A DNA stretch of 64,000 nt from Chrysoperla carnea (lineage: Eukaryota > Arthropoda > Insecta > Neuroptera > Chrysopidae): NCBI RefSeq assembly GCF_905475395.1, contig NC_058339.1, forward strand, positions 16,066,001 to 16,130,000, read 5' to 3'. Position numbers and translations under genes: made by a program. The notes under the pieces were generated by a model. The model saw nothing but the letters and a program-made list of their open reading frames with translations, was not told where the DNA came from and did not search any database. This document shows positions 22,115-32,486 of the stretch, piece after piece. The number at the start of each line of letters is the position of its first letter. Positions within the stretch are counted from its first letter, which is position 1.

Positions 22115-23298
22115 GTTTGCTTCCGTGGTGTGTTTAGCACAACGGGACGAAAGTTAACACTTTCCGCCCGGAGAGAAGAAAAATTGTTTTCATTATTTAA
22201 TTCGTTATCTGGCAAGTGACATCGAAAAACAATCTTTTTCAAGCGACACGATGAATGTTTACGGAAAACATAGTGAAAAATCAATATTTATTTATTTAAT
22301 AAAATTTTTTGACGTTTCAAGTTATTTGTGTACATCCTGATAAGTACGAATGTTAATTCTAATAAAATATAGATAATTATTTTCTCGAATTAGTTCCATG
22401 CTTTTTTTTTTTTTTAAAGATAGTAGACAAATAATTGAAATTTTGTCGTTGATCAGAATTCACGAAGATTGTGTTAGCGATCTAATTTATTCGAAATTTG
22501 AGTTCGGATATATGATATATCTTAAAACATCAATCAACCATTTTTATGTTGTATGAAAATAAGCATTCATTTTAATTATTACTATTTAAATATTTGATAT
22601 TGCACTGATTAAACTGATTAAACTGAACCTAATTTTTAGATTTTATTTAAATCAGAAACAAAATTTTGAAACATACGACGTCTTTATAACATAAAATAGT
22701 TCAGATAAATAGACAAAGAGCTAAAATAAGTGATTGAAATAAACTGTAAAAAGAGGTAGATAAATAAGCAAACTAAAATTTTACATAATTCTATTAAAAT
22801 TTAAAAAAATCGTCTTAAGGATGCTTGTAATTGAACTAATGTAAGTGCATAATAATAAATTTATACGGTAAAATAACGAAGAAAAAACAAAAACTATAAA
22901 ATATGATACAATAGTAAGTTAATGTGGCTAGAAAAGTGGTAGGACTAGACAGTCCAATTATATAATGGTTAATTTCTACAGGTACAATAAATATAAAAAA
23001 AGTCACCAAAAGCTTTTCGAGAAGTAAAAAAATTATTAACCACTTGAGCTGGAGTAGAATATTATGTATGTCTGTTTTTATTTGTTCCAAATTTTGATGG
23101 TGTGTAGAACATCATTTTTATTTAAGGCTGTTATGTACAAATAAACATTCTTTGATTGGGGAGAAACTTTATAATTTTTTTTAAGAATCCTCTTAAATTT
23201 TCATTGGTGGAAAAAAAATTGTAAAGAAAAGCGCTCAATTAACGAATTTTAAATAAATAAAATAAGGGGTACTATATCGACTTACAGAACTAATCTAA

Positions 23299-23579
23299 AG
23301 TTTGGCAACCATCTTGTTAGCCATTTATAATATATGAAGTAAGAAGAGTAGAAAACAACACACCAGTGTTGTATAGCAATCACATAGCCAGTCTGATTTG
23401 GGGTATCTATTGACAGCGATCATGCTTTCTCTCATATGTGGTATGATCGCTGTCAATAGACACACCAAACCTGCCTTGCTATGCGATTGATATATAACAC
23501 AGCTGTGTTTTCTTTGTTTTATGCATAAGAACGTCATACTTCATATATTATAAATGGCTAACGAGATGATTGCCAAACT
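23299..23579. repeat. 281-bp imperfect palindrome (foldback MITE)
   Basis: The outer arms are AGTTTGGCAA and TTGCCAAACT. They continue as imperfect inverted copies (TTAGCCATTTATAATATATGA on both sides) to a near-perfect core, TCTATTGACAGCGATCAT against ATGATCGCTGTCAATAGA, with a short loop. The block ending ATGGCTAACGAGATG recurs at 34764-34778 in the lipocalin intron, so a dispersed family is likely. It has no coding capacity. Confidence 0.8.
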
Positions 23580-23893
23580 GTATAGGTAGATAAGTAGGTA
23601 TGAATTTATTAAAAATAATTTTAGTTGTTTAGTTTAACTTGATTAAATTGATTAGCCAATTAAACATGATAATTGTTTTGTTTGAAAACAGAAAGATTAA
23701 GATAAAAATTTATGAAATAATTTAAAAATTTAATTTTAAGTACATTAATTACGATCAAATAAAAGTGTTTAAAATAAGTAAATATCTACAAATAAACTTG
23801 GAATAATTAGAATTAAAAGTCAGATAACATCCTTGGGAGTTTATTGAACTGCACTATTAGGTTTAAAATCGAAAATAAAAAACATGCGTAACA

Positions 23894-25499
23894 CTAGACA
23901 ACATGTGTATTAATCAATTGATTAATTTCATTATAACCAGTACCAGGTCTAGTGGATCCATTATTTTGTGATAACAACAAGTCATCACCACCACGTTCAA
24001 TTTGTTCCTTAATTAACTCTAATTCACGTATACCACTAATTGTCGTCTCATATTTATGTTCAACTAACGATCGATAAAAATGTATTGCAAACGCTAAAAA
24101 TATAACTAATACTGGTATCAAAACAATTGATGCAGACCATGCAGCTGTTTTCGAGAAATCATAAAATTTGACCCAACATAAAATTGCAATTTCACATAAA
24201 AATAATAATAGACCTAATAATGTTGAGAATGCCCATGCTGTCTCAATATACCAATGTAAACGTTCATGTGGTGATTCGTGTACCAACGATATCGAATGTA
24301 AATTACAGATAGCATCAATATTTGGTAAAATACATGTTGATATCATTAATGCTAACATATGTACAGCAACGAGTAACGTTGTACAGATAGCGAATGCAAC
24401 TAACACTTCTTGTGGTACTTTTGTATCGCTATTTAATTGTACTTCAACCATTGCAACCATTGCAAAACCTGATAATAGTGCAGATGTTTTACTTGATGCT
24501 TTTAATTTGGCACGACTTAATTGTAATTTACGCCATGATAAATATGAAGGTGTATGTAAACCTTCACCACCGCCTCCACCATTTCCACCGCCTCCATCAT
24601 CCATTTGTGACATTCTTACTGATGAGAATTTATATTGCTAGATAGAGAACAATGTACTACTATTATAATCATTTTTCTTACTTTTTTAAAGGATTACAAA
24701 GTTTGGAATGAAAAATATAATGGTTTTCAAAAAGAATTTTGATTGATTGAAATACTTGATTTTTATAGTCCGGATGGTAACGAATATTTTTTGATAACTT
24801 TGGACTTAATGATAAAGCGAATTAGGTACATATATCAATGAGAACCCAAAGCCGATTTTAGTCAATAGTCTCCGCAGATTAACCCATACAGAGCTAAAAG
24901 TTGTTTACCTACAAGGGATATATTTCAAATATGTTATGAAAATGCTGTGAATGGACGGTTTACAACCATTGAGGGTGGGTATGGGATTAAATCACTATAA
25001 TGAACATGTGTACCGAATGGATATAAGGTTGGTTCCACAAACTTTTTCGCTAATGTACATGTTACCTACATTCGATGCTACATTCGCTGTATCGCTTTAA
25101 AGCAACAAAAATTAAAACCGTATATCTTTTCTTATCCTTTTTTTTTTTTTCGAGCTTTGTACTTAAGATATATTGCGAACTATAGTCTCGCCCTTTGTGA
25201 GTGAATTATGCGCAGTTATCGGAAATCTTAGTTCGATAATGTAAGTGTGTTTGTGTATAGAAAAATATAAACATTTTCGAACGCGAGAATTTTTTCTAAG
25301 TAGGATCAAAAAATTCTTCTTAGTCATTTTATATACTAAAAAGTCTTGCAAAAATATATATAATGCTTACTCTATTATTTAACAGTAACGATTGATTATA
25401 CCATGAACAATTTCCTCCACTACTTTGATTGCGCCTTAACGGATTGAAAAATGCACCTGAATCTCCTATACCTGCCGTACTTGTTGACCAAACAGACAT
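23894..25499 (-). CDS. Orai: Orai store-operated calcium channel
   Basis: This is the pore subunit of the calcium release-activated channel in the plasma membrane, opened by STIM when the ER store empties. Minus-strand exons are 25499-25371 and 24637-23894 (phase 0), giving 290 residues (human ORAI1 301). Exon 1 starts MSVW as in Drosophila. Exon 2 carries LSWRKLQLSRAKLKASSKTS, then TM1 (SALLSGFAMVAMVEVQL) with selectivity-filter Glu108 (human E106) and Lys93 at the place of human R91. TM2 (LLVAVHMLALMISTCILPN), the loop ESPHERLHWYIETAWAF, TM3 and TM4 follow. The C-terminal ISGIRELELIKEQIER helix is the STIM-binding coiled coil. The fly protein's long low-complexity N-terminus is absent. A Met in exon 2 (24613) could be a second start. 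Confidence 0.96.
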
Positions 25500-28227
25500 T
25501 TAAATTGATCCTAATATTTAAAAAAAAAAAAGAAAAAAAAAGCAGTTTCAATTATGTATAGTTCGATATTCATATAAAATTTAAATAAAAACCTGATAAC
25601 ATTGAAAAATTTACTGACTTTAAACTTGTTTAGAATGGCCTTACTTTTGTTGACCTTTTGAGTCATACAAATAATTCCAAATCTAAAACAGTCAATTCGA
25701 TTAACAATAAGTTACTTTTATAAAATTTTACAAATTTTCTTTAAATCACAAAAAACATATGTGTTTTCGAAAAAAAATAGCGGGATATTTAAACAATTAT
25801 AAAAGTAATAAGTGCAACACAATAATGTTATGCAACATAGACAGATTAGTTTTTCAATGTTATTTTGGTTAATGCTTTAAAATTTTTGGAAACAACAAAT
25901 ACAAACTTTATAAAAACAACACACAATTGAAGTTAAAATTTAGATATTTGTTGGTGCTTCAAGCTAAGCAGTAAGTAAAAAAAACTGTTTATTTGATTAA
26001 CTATTGAAAAATAAATGACCTAATCAACTTTATAAATTAAATTCATCAATTTATATAAATTAATATTATGATCTCAAAATTTATCAGACACATTTGTACA
26101 AATATTCATTTAAATCTTCATATGTAATCAACATTGTGTATATATTATTTAGTACGCATGTGATTATCACCTATGGAAATATAACCGGAAGTAAAAATGT
26201 TAGTAGCATAATTTGAATATTAGACAGAAGAGGTATAAACTAATTATTAAATTAAATACCACGATACTCGAAATAAAAATAGATGATATCGTGGTATTTA
26301 TTTCAATAACTTTGTCTCAACTCGACGTCAACAAAAATTCATTCTTATAGGTATAAAATAAACTATTATTGTTATTCAAAAATCGGCTATTTTTTTGTAT
26401 TTGAATTTCCAAATTCCATCAGACATTAAAAAATTAAACGTTCAAAAATTAGGAGTTTTTGAATAAACAACAAACCAACTCGAACTAACTGTAGTGATAG
26501 ACTAATTACGTCGTAATCTAAGTCAGTTCGTTAGATATACGAACACTGTTGATAGTCAATTCATAGTTGTGGAAACTGGCTAATTTATACAAATTAATCA
26601 GACGTCCAGGTTCACCGAGCCCGTTCGCCAATGTGTGGACTCGATCAACTTGCTCGGCGAGTGGGCTTGCCAGTGAATGGCGTAATTAAATTTGGTTAAA
26701 AGTAAGAGTTGATTCTTTCTAGGTAAAGTCGACCGTTACTAGTCTTTACAGTATAAGTTTATTAATACGGAAGAAGTTTTGAAATTTGAGAAACATATAC
26801 ATACTAGTCAAGTTAACTGTAGCTAGGTAAAGTATACTCTCTACTAGTAATTCTCGCAGCCAATAATAATTGCAATTACAATTAAGCGCGCAAACAATAC
26901 ATGTTTTGTTTATACTATTATGGTTAAAGCTGGCGTGGGACTACGAATGTTATGTATATACATACTATTATGATTATAGCATTTATTAGAGAAATGAAGA
27001 CAGCTAGCTATACACGCCTATCTTATCTGGTCTCTCTCTACTGCGATTAATCGTTTGGGTGGCAACTTTACTTCTATGGTAGTATCTCTATGGTTTGGCG
27101 TGAGTCTCGATTAACATAATTTGGAGATAATTAGCGTGTAAAAATCTTATCTAAGTTTTTTGAACTGTTTTCAGGTGATCTTTTCTGAGGATTAGTCAAT
27201 GAACGTAATCACAATCTTAGCCAAAAAGCCGAAAAACCTGCAGACCATTGCTAGCTCAACCCCATGCAATCACAGGGTTAACAGTTAAAAATGGATAAGT
27301 ACGTAATTTGTTACTTCAAATCTACAACCGGTTGGCCATGCTTTTGGGTTTGCGGGATTTTTTTGGCTTTTTTCTTAACTCTGTAATTGTGTTCGTTCAC
27401 TGAATTCTCAGAAAATCTGAAAAAAGCTCGAAAAACTTAGATAATAATCTGTTCACACTAATCATTTATTCCAAATTATTTTAACGTGAGACTCATGTTA
27501 GACACACGATAGTGCCCGAAACCTCACCCTAAAATTTTACGGTAAATTTATTTCTTAACTTGAACGTTTTGGCATATTATGCAGTGCCAAAATATTGTTA
27601 AGAAGCAGCAAATTCACATATTACATGAAAGAGTATAAATATTAGAGTTAAAATTAAATAATTAAATCATTTATTAACATTGTTTTTTACACAATATGAA
27701 AATCATATGTTAACATTCTAGCCGATTGGTTAAAGCTTGTTAAAAAAATTTTTGTAAGGACGTGTAAAATAACCTTATCTAGTTATAAAATATATATCTT
27801 GGAATTATATTTAGTATATATATTTTTTTAGTATATATTTATATATATCTTAGAATTATATTTAATATAAAATTTTTTATAACGAACCTTTTTATTTATT
27901 CCGCTAACCATTCTTAATTATTGCTTAACCATAACATAAGTAAATAATTAATTAATTATAACCAAAAATTACGTAAATTCATTTATTTTTTTCTATATTG
28001 TAATTAAATGTCAATTAAAATTTCAGTGCTTATTTGTAGTGTTTTTATTTACTTGTCAATTTATAATTTATTTATATTAATCAGTTGGCAATACGAATTG
28101 ACTTAAAGTAATGCAAAATGCTTAAAACACTATAGACATACGCTACTGTACATAGATGGTACAAACAAAATATGTAAATGATAAACGCTTACTGTTGAAA
28201 CAATTTGTACTTGGAAATCTATAGTAT
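25500..28227. other. Intergenic, upstream of Orai
   Basis: AT-rich sequence without a credible gene. A short hairpin (AAATACCACGATA with TATCGTGGTATTT) lies near 26256-26300. A locally GC-rich patch near 26608-26685 holds imperfect inverted pieces (CCGAGCCCGTTCGCC, GGCGAGTGGGCTTG). The part next to 25499 should hold the Orai promoter; no core element is certain. Confidence 0.5.
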
Positions 28228-28640
28228 TACTAGCAAATAACCGCCCGCTCTGCTGGGCAATTCAATCACGCTATAGCCCTCACTTATCCTCCCTTTTGTT
28301 CACAATTTTATGGATTTTAATTTTTTGTTTTAAGTTTTGCCCATGATACTCACTTACCATTACTCGCTGATAAATGTTAAGTATCAGGTGGTACAAATTG
28401 GAACTACTCAAAAAGCGGTCTACTTCCTTTTTAATAGTACAAATTTTTATCGCCAGTTGGCGGAATTTATCTGATTTGAATATCTTTATTGGTCTTAAAA
28501 AATTGTAAGTACAAGTATATCCATCTGGTAGTCCAAATTTTAACTACTGAATTCGGGTCTTCTTCTGATTTTAATCAGTACGTATTACTTTTGCCAGTTG
28601 GCGAGTTGCAACTCCCAGTTATCAATAGGTAAAATCATTA
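28228..28640. mobile_element. Uncharacterised transposon-like sequence leading into the satellite
   Basis: It begins with CTAGCAAATAACCGCCCGCTC, a start of the 'ACTAGC..CCGCCC' kind often seen in dispersed insect repeats. It contains two spaced copies of GCCAGTTGGCG (near 28453 and 28595). It runs directly into the tandem array at 28641. The family cannot be named. Confidence 0.3.
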
Positions 28641-29333
28641 AATTAACCTGATTTTTATACTTTTTGGATCAAAATTACCCCATCCACTAAGTTTCATCAA
28701 ATTCCAATACAAAATTTTTTTTCCGATTTTCTCGATTTTTTCAAAGGGGTACCCCTTAAAAAATTGCAAAAAATCGAAACATTTTTTTAATCTCCAATTT
28801 CGATAAAACTCAGTTTATAAGGTAATTTTGACCCAAAAAGTACAAAAATCAGGTGCATTTGTTGACTGGTTCAATATTTTTTGAGATACGGACTAAAATC
28901 GATCCAAATATTGCGATATTTCAGAAACCTTGCATCCAATCAATAAATTAACCTGATTTTTATACTTTTTGGATCAAAATTACCCCGTCCACTAAGTTTC
29001 ATCAAATTCCAAAACAAAATTTTTTTTCCCGATTTTCTCGATTTTTTCAAAGGGGTACCCCTTAAAAAAATTGCAAAAAATCGAAACATTTTTTTAATCT
29101 CCAATTTCGATAAAATTCAGTTTATAAGGTAATTTTGACCCAAAAAGTACAAAAATCGGGTGCATTTTTTGACTGATCGAATAGTTTTTGAGATACGGAC
29201 TAAAATCGATCGAATAATTGGGAAATCTCAGAAACTCTGCATCGAATCATAAAATTACCAAGATTTTTATACTTTTTGGATCAAAATTAACCCATCCACC
29301 GAGTATCATCAAATTCCAAAACAAAATTTTTTT
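28641..29333. repeat. Tandem array, about 2.3 copies of a ~305-bp dyad unit
   Basis: AATTAACCTGATTTTTATAC recurs at 28641 and 28946, and in altered form at 29253. Each unit is itself an imperfect inverted repeat centred on AAGGGGTACCCCTT (28744-28757 in the first). The left arm CCTGATTTTTATACTTTTTG faces CAAAAAGTACAAAAATCAGG on the right. The third copy stops near 29333. There is no coding capacity. It is probably satellite-like DNA carried by a transposon, but the family is not named. Confidence 0.85.
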
Positions 29334-31280
29334 GCGTTTGAAAATTAATGCACTGTAGATAATGGGACAATTTTTGGGACCACAATTTTCAACAATTGCA
29401 AGAAATTGAAATAAAAATAAAAAATGTCACTAATATTTGTATTCGTAAATTTTATTAAATGAAAATATATAAGATAACAATTCTTCATGATTTTTTTATT
29501 ATTTTTAAAAACATACGATTTGAATTTTCTTAGATATAAATTTTTTTCTCATTCAAGAGCAAATTTTTATTAAATAATAATGAAAATAATTGAAAGATAT
29601 GATTCAAATTGCCTGTTTAAATTTATAAAAGAATTAAAAGATTAATTCTAATTAAAAATTTGAAATCTATGCGTATTTGGTACTAACTTTGGTAAAGACT
29701 AAAAACACAATAATTATATTAAAATGTAATTATATTATTTTTAAATAATTATTCTCGCATTTTGCTGATTCATATCCTTTTAAAATTCAATTGTATTGGA
29801 CTTTATAATTTTACAATATAAATCGGCTGATAAAATACACAAACAACATTGTATACAGAGTGTCATATGAACAATTATCTATCTCATTCACTTTTTTATT
29901 GGTGTTCTTGACTCATATGAAAATGAATAAACTCATCATTTTGGCGGAAATGTATGGTAAACTATATGTGCATAGTCAGAGGAGGATTAATAAATTTTGC
30001 GCCCTTAGGCAGTTTCAAAAATTTGGTTGTAAACTTTCTTTGGTTGTTTGGGGTAGTTCTCCGAAAAACGTAGATGGATCCATTCAGTATTTCTCTTATT
30101 TCTAAGTTACTAGAGTACCTCGTTAATTGTTAGTAACTTTCTGGGTCCTTTTCTTATTCTTTGACTATTGAAAGTTCCAAGGCTTGCTGTTTCTTTTTAT
30201 TAAAATTGTCCCTTCCTGCAGAATTTATATGAATTAGACTGTCGTACATTTCAATAACTGTACAAATGTCAATATCAACTGACTGTAATTTGTTGCATAC
30301 TTACACAATTAATTTTATGTTTGTTTAAAAACTTCACGCGTGTGCTCCTTTGTAACCTCGAACCTGTAGACACTTGTCTTTACTTTATGGATTCGAATTT
30401 CAAATCCTCAATCCAGTCTGACTCATTGTGCGCAGACACGGAGTTGAGAGGTTAAATAAACCCAGATCGTAGTTCTCTTTTCTGTCACTGGGCTACGTAA
30501 GAATTCAGGACGTAATAAAAAGAAATGGGAAGGTGTTTCATATACATAATAATAAACCCCGATCATAGTTTTCTTTTCTGCCACTGAATTCAGGACGTAA
30601 GTACCTATCTGTCCCCTAAATTGAGACCATTCATTCAACATTGCGTTCGGACTCCTTGTATCTATACTTCGTGAATTATACATAAAATAAATAAACCTTT
30701 TTTATTTTTTTTTCCAATTATAAACAATTTTCATATCGCTTAGATCAAAAAATGTTCCAAAATGATTTTATTTACTTATTTCTAATGAATCAACTACCAG
30801 ACAGACTTATTGTTGACTGCTGGAGTTCGTAGTACTTAATTGCTACTATAAAGCCTTTAAAAGGTATTTTATATTTATTTAAAGAATATTTTAATTAAAC
30901 TACTACGAATTTACGATTTGTGTATAAATTATTGATATCGATATAAAATGTATTTATATAAAGTATTTAAAACAATGTTTGCATTATTTTGAATAGCATA
31001 CATAATAAACAATATTAATTCGAAGAAATTGTTTATGTTTTAGTGTTTGCGGTAGAAAGTTTTATATTTAAATAATAATATAGAGTGTCTATAAAAAATA
31101 TTGATAAGTTCTTAATTGTCTAATTCTACCAAGGGAATAATATATATAGGAACAATTTCTATAATTCTACCAAGGATAATAATATTTCTAACTTGAAGAG
31201 CTATAGTAATAGAAAAATAATTTCTGTTTGTAAGGTAAGAATTACGTTCATTTATTATATTAATAAGTGGCTAAATTGAG
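29334..31280. other. Intergenic, with a local direct duplication
   Basis: AT-rich sequence with short chance frames only. A direct repeat of roughly 55-60 bases, spaced about 90, lies at 30462-30517 and 30549-30602. Both copies carry TTCTCTTTTCTG or a near match and end GAATTCAGGACGTAA. Text near 29980-30020 (GGATTAATAAATTTTGCGCC) is reminiscent of degraded hAT-MITE ends, like the clearer one at 58450. Confidence 0.4.
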
Positions 31281-31335
31281 CTAGCAGGCGCGGCACCCTG
31301 GAAAACCAGGCGTCCCACCTCTAAAGCCGCTAGTG
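31281..31335. other. GC-rich structured motif ending CTAG|T, possible Helitron 3' end
   Basis: In very AT-rich surroundings, CTAGCAGGCGCGGCACCCTGG continues through a hairpin (CCTGG-AAAA-CCAGG) to GCCGCTAG followed by T. The outer bases can also pair (CTAGC..GC with GCCGCTAG). A hairpin upstream of CTAG with a following T fits a Helitron 3' terminus. The spacing is longer than usual and no 5' end was found. Confidence 0.3.
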
Positions 31336-31689
31336 TTAACATCTTTGAAAGATGTATTAGAAATAAGTAGGATGTATTAAAAATAATATATTCTAATACT
31401 ATAAAGTATAAAAGTTATTTCAATGACTTTTCTTAATTTTCCTAAATCGATGCCAAGTCATAGGTCAATATTTGACCTGATTTGAAGTGGATAGTTTGTC
31501 TCAAAATATATCATTTTATCAAAATCCTTAATGAGATTAGTTTTCGGTCCAAGTTTCTCTTCTAACTTCGTGGTATACCTGTTGCTTTTTAATTGTGGGA
31601 TTTTGAATTCAATGAATAGTTAATGAGTGTCGATTTTTATTGTTTTGTTAAGATGTGCCGTAATTTATCGAATTAAGGGTTGACTATGA

Positions 31690-31990
31690 CAAGTAGATCT
31701 TGATTACCGGGACTTTGCCCAAGTCATGCGATAAACTCAACTATATAACCATAGCTAGAAGTCGATTGAACTACCTATACCACCTTCATAACATGGGGAT
31801 CTCTGATTATCTCACTTGTAGGTCCTGTAAGGAGGGTGGTGTTAGGTTATCTTGGTATCCCTTGTTATCTCTCCCTTGCACCAGCAAATATATACAGCGT
31901 TGGTGGATACTACATATAGGTATTCGAAGCGAATTACATAAATGCCATACAGAAATAAATCCAATAACTTCCATTCGATACAACGTTTGA
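31690..31990 (+). mobile_element. Decayed LINE C-terminal fragment
   Basis: The plus-strand frame encodes RSRLNYLYHLHNMGISDYL, then TCRSCKEGG. This resembles the RNase H/zinc tail of I/Jockey-group retrotransposons. The downstream CCHC pattern has decayed. No target duplication is seen. Confidence 0.5.
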
Positions 31991-32486
31991 TCTATGAATT
32001 TGCGGCAAAATCGAAATTTAATTCGAAATATCTTAGAAATCTCATTTATTATCTTTTATAATTTTTTTTTTTTTTACTCTCAATAGGTGTGTTGTTCACA
32101 TATTTTGAAACTCGACGTGGAATGCTCTGGGGATTTTGCGATTAGAATAATGTGATATTTATAAGATGCTTTCATTTTCTCTTGGCTATTTGGGTTCTAT
32201 TATTTAATTTGGCTGGTTACCTAAGTGTGAAATAAGTAAAATATACCATATTGGACACATCCTATAGTGTGGAAATATTGAAAAGCAATACGTCGTATTT
32301 AATATTTATTAAAAATGTTAAATAAAATATTTATATATTTACATATTATTACTGGCTTTTGACAATTTGTTTGTAACAAACAAATATACAACAGTCTTTT
32401 TTGATTATTAAATATGTAATTTAACAATATGAACATTGTTTACAATAATTAATTAACTTATTAATAAATATAAATAAATAAACGCA

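Larger units (their letters stand above)
21159..23893. other. Convergent intergenic region between MORN3 and Orai
   Basis: Both genes end into this 2.7-kb region. It contains a 16-bp perfect stem (22049-22064 with 22099-22114, AAAGAATGTCTCAGAT) and a 281-bp palindrome (23299-23579). A TTTATT at 23840-23845 would be an AATAAA on the minus strand, about 50 bases after the Orai stop. I see no gene in it. Confidence 0.6.

Noticed and set aside
22075-22284. 69-residue minus-strand frame
   Set aside because: It starts inside a hairpin and resembles no family; probably chance within a decayed repeat.
24168-24645. 157-codon and shorter frames opposite Orai
   Set aside because: They mirror the conserved Orai exon on the other strand and have no features of their own.
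29860-30105. 81-residue plus-strand frame with a hydrophobic start
   Set aside because: It runs through sequence resembling degraded MITE ends and has no recognisable domain or signal.
31281-31335. tRNA gene
   Set aside because: It is stem-rich, but has no A/B-box pattern, no anticodon arm and no CCA-side pairing of the right length.
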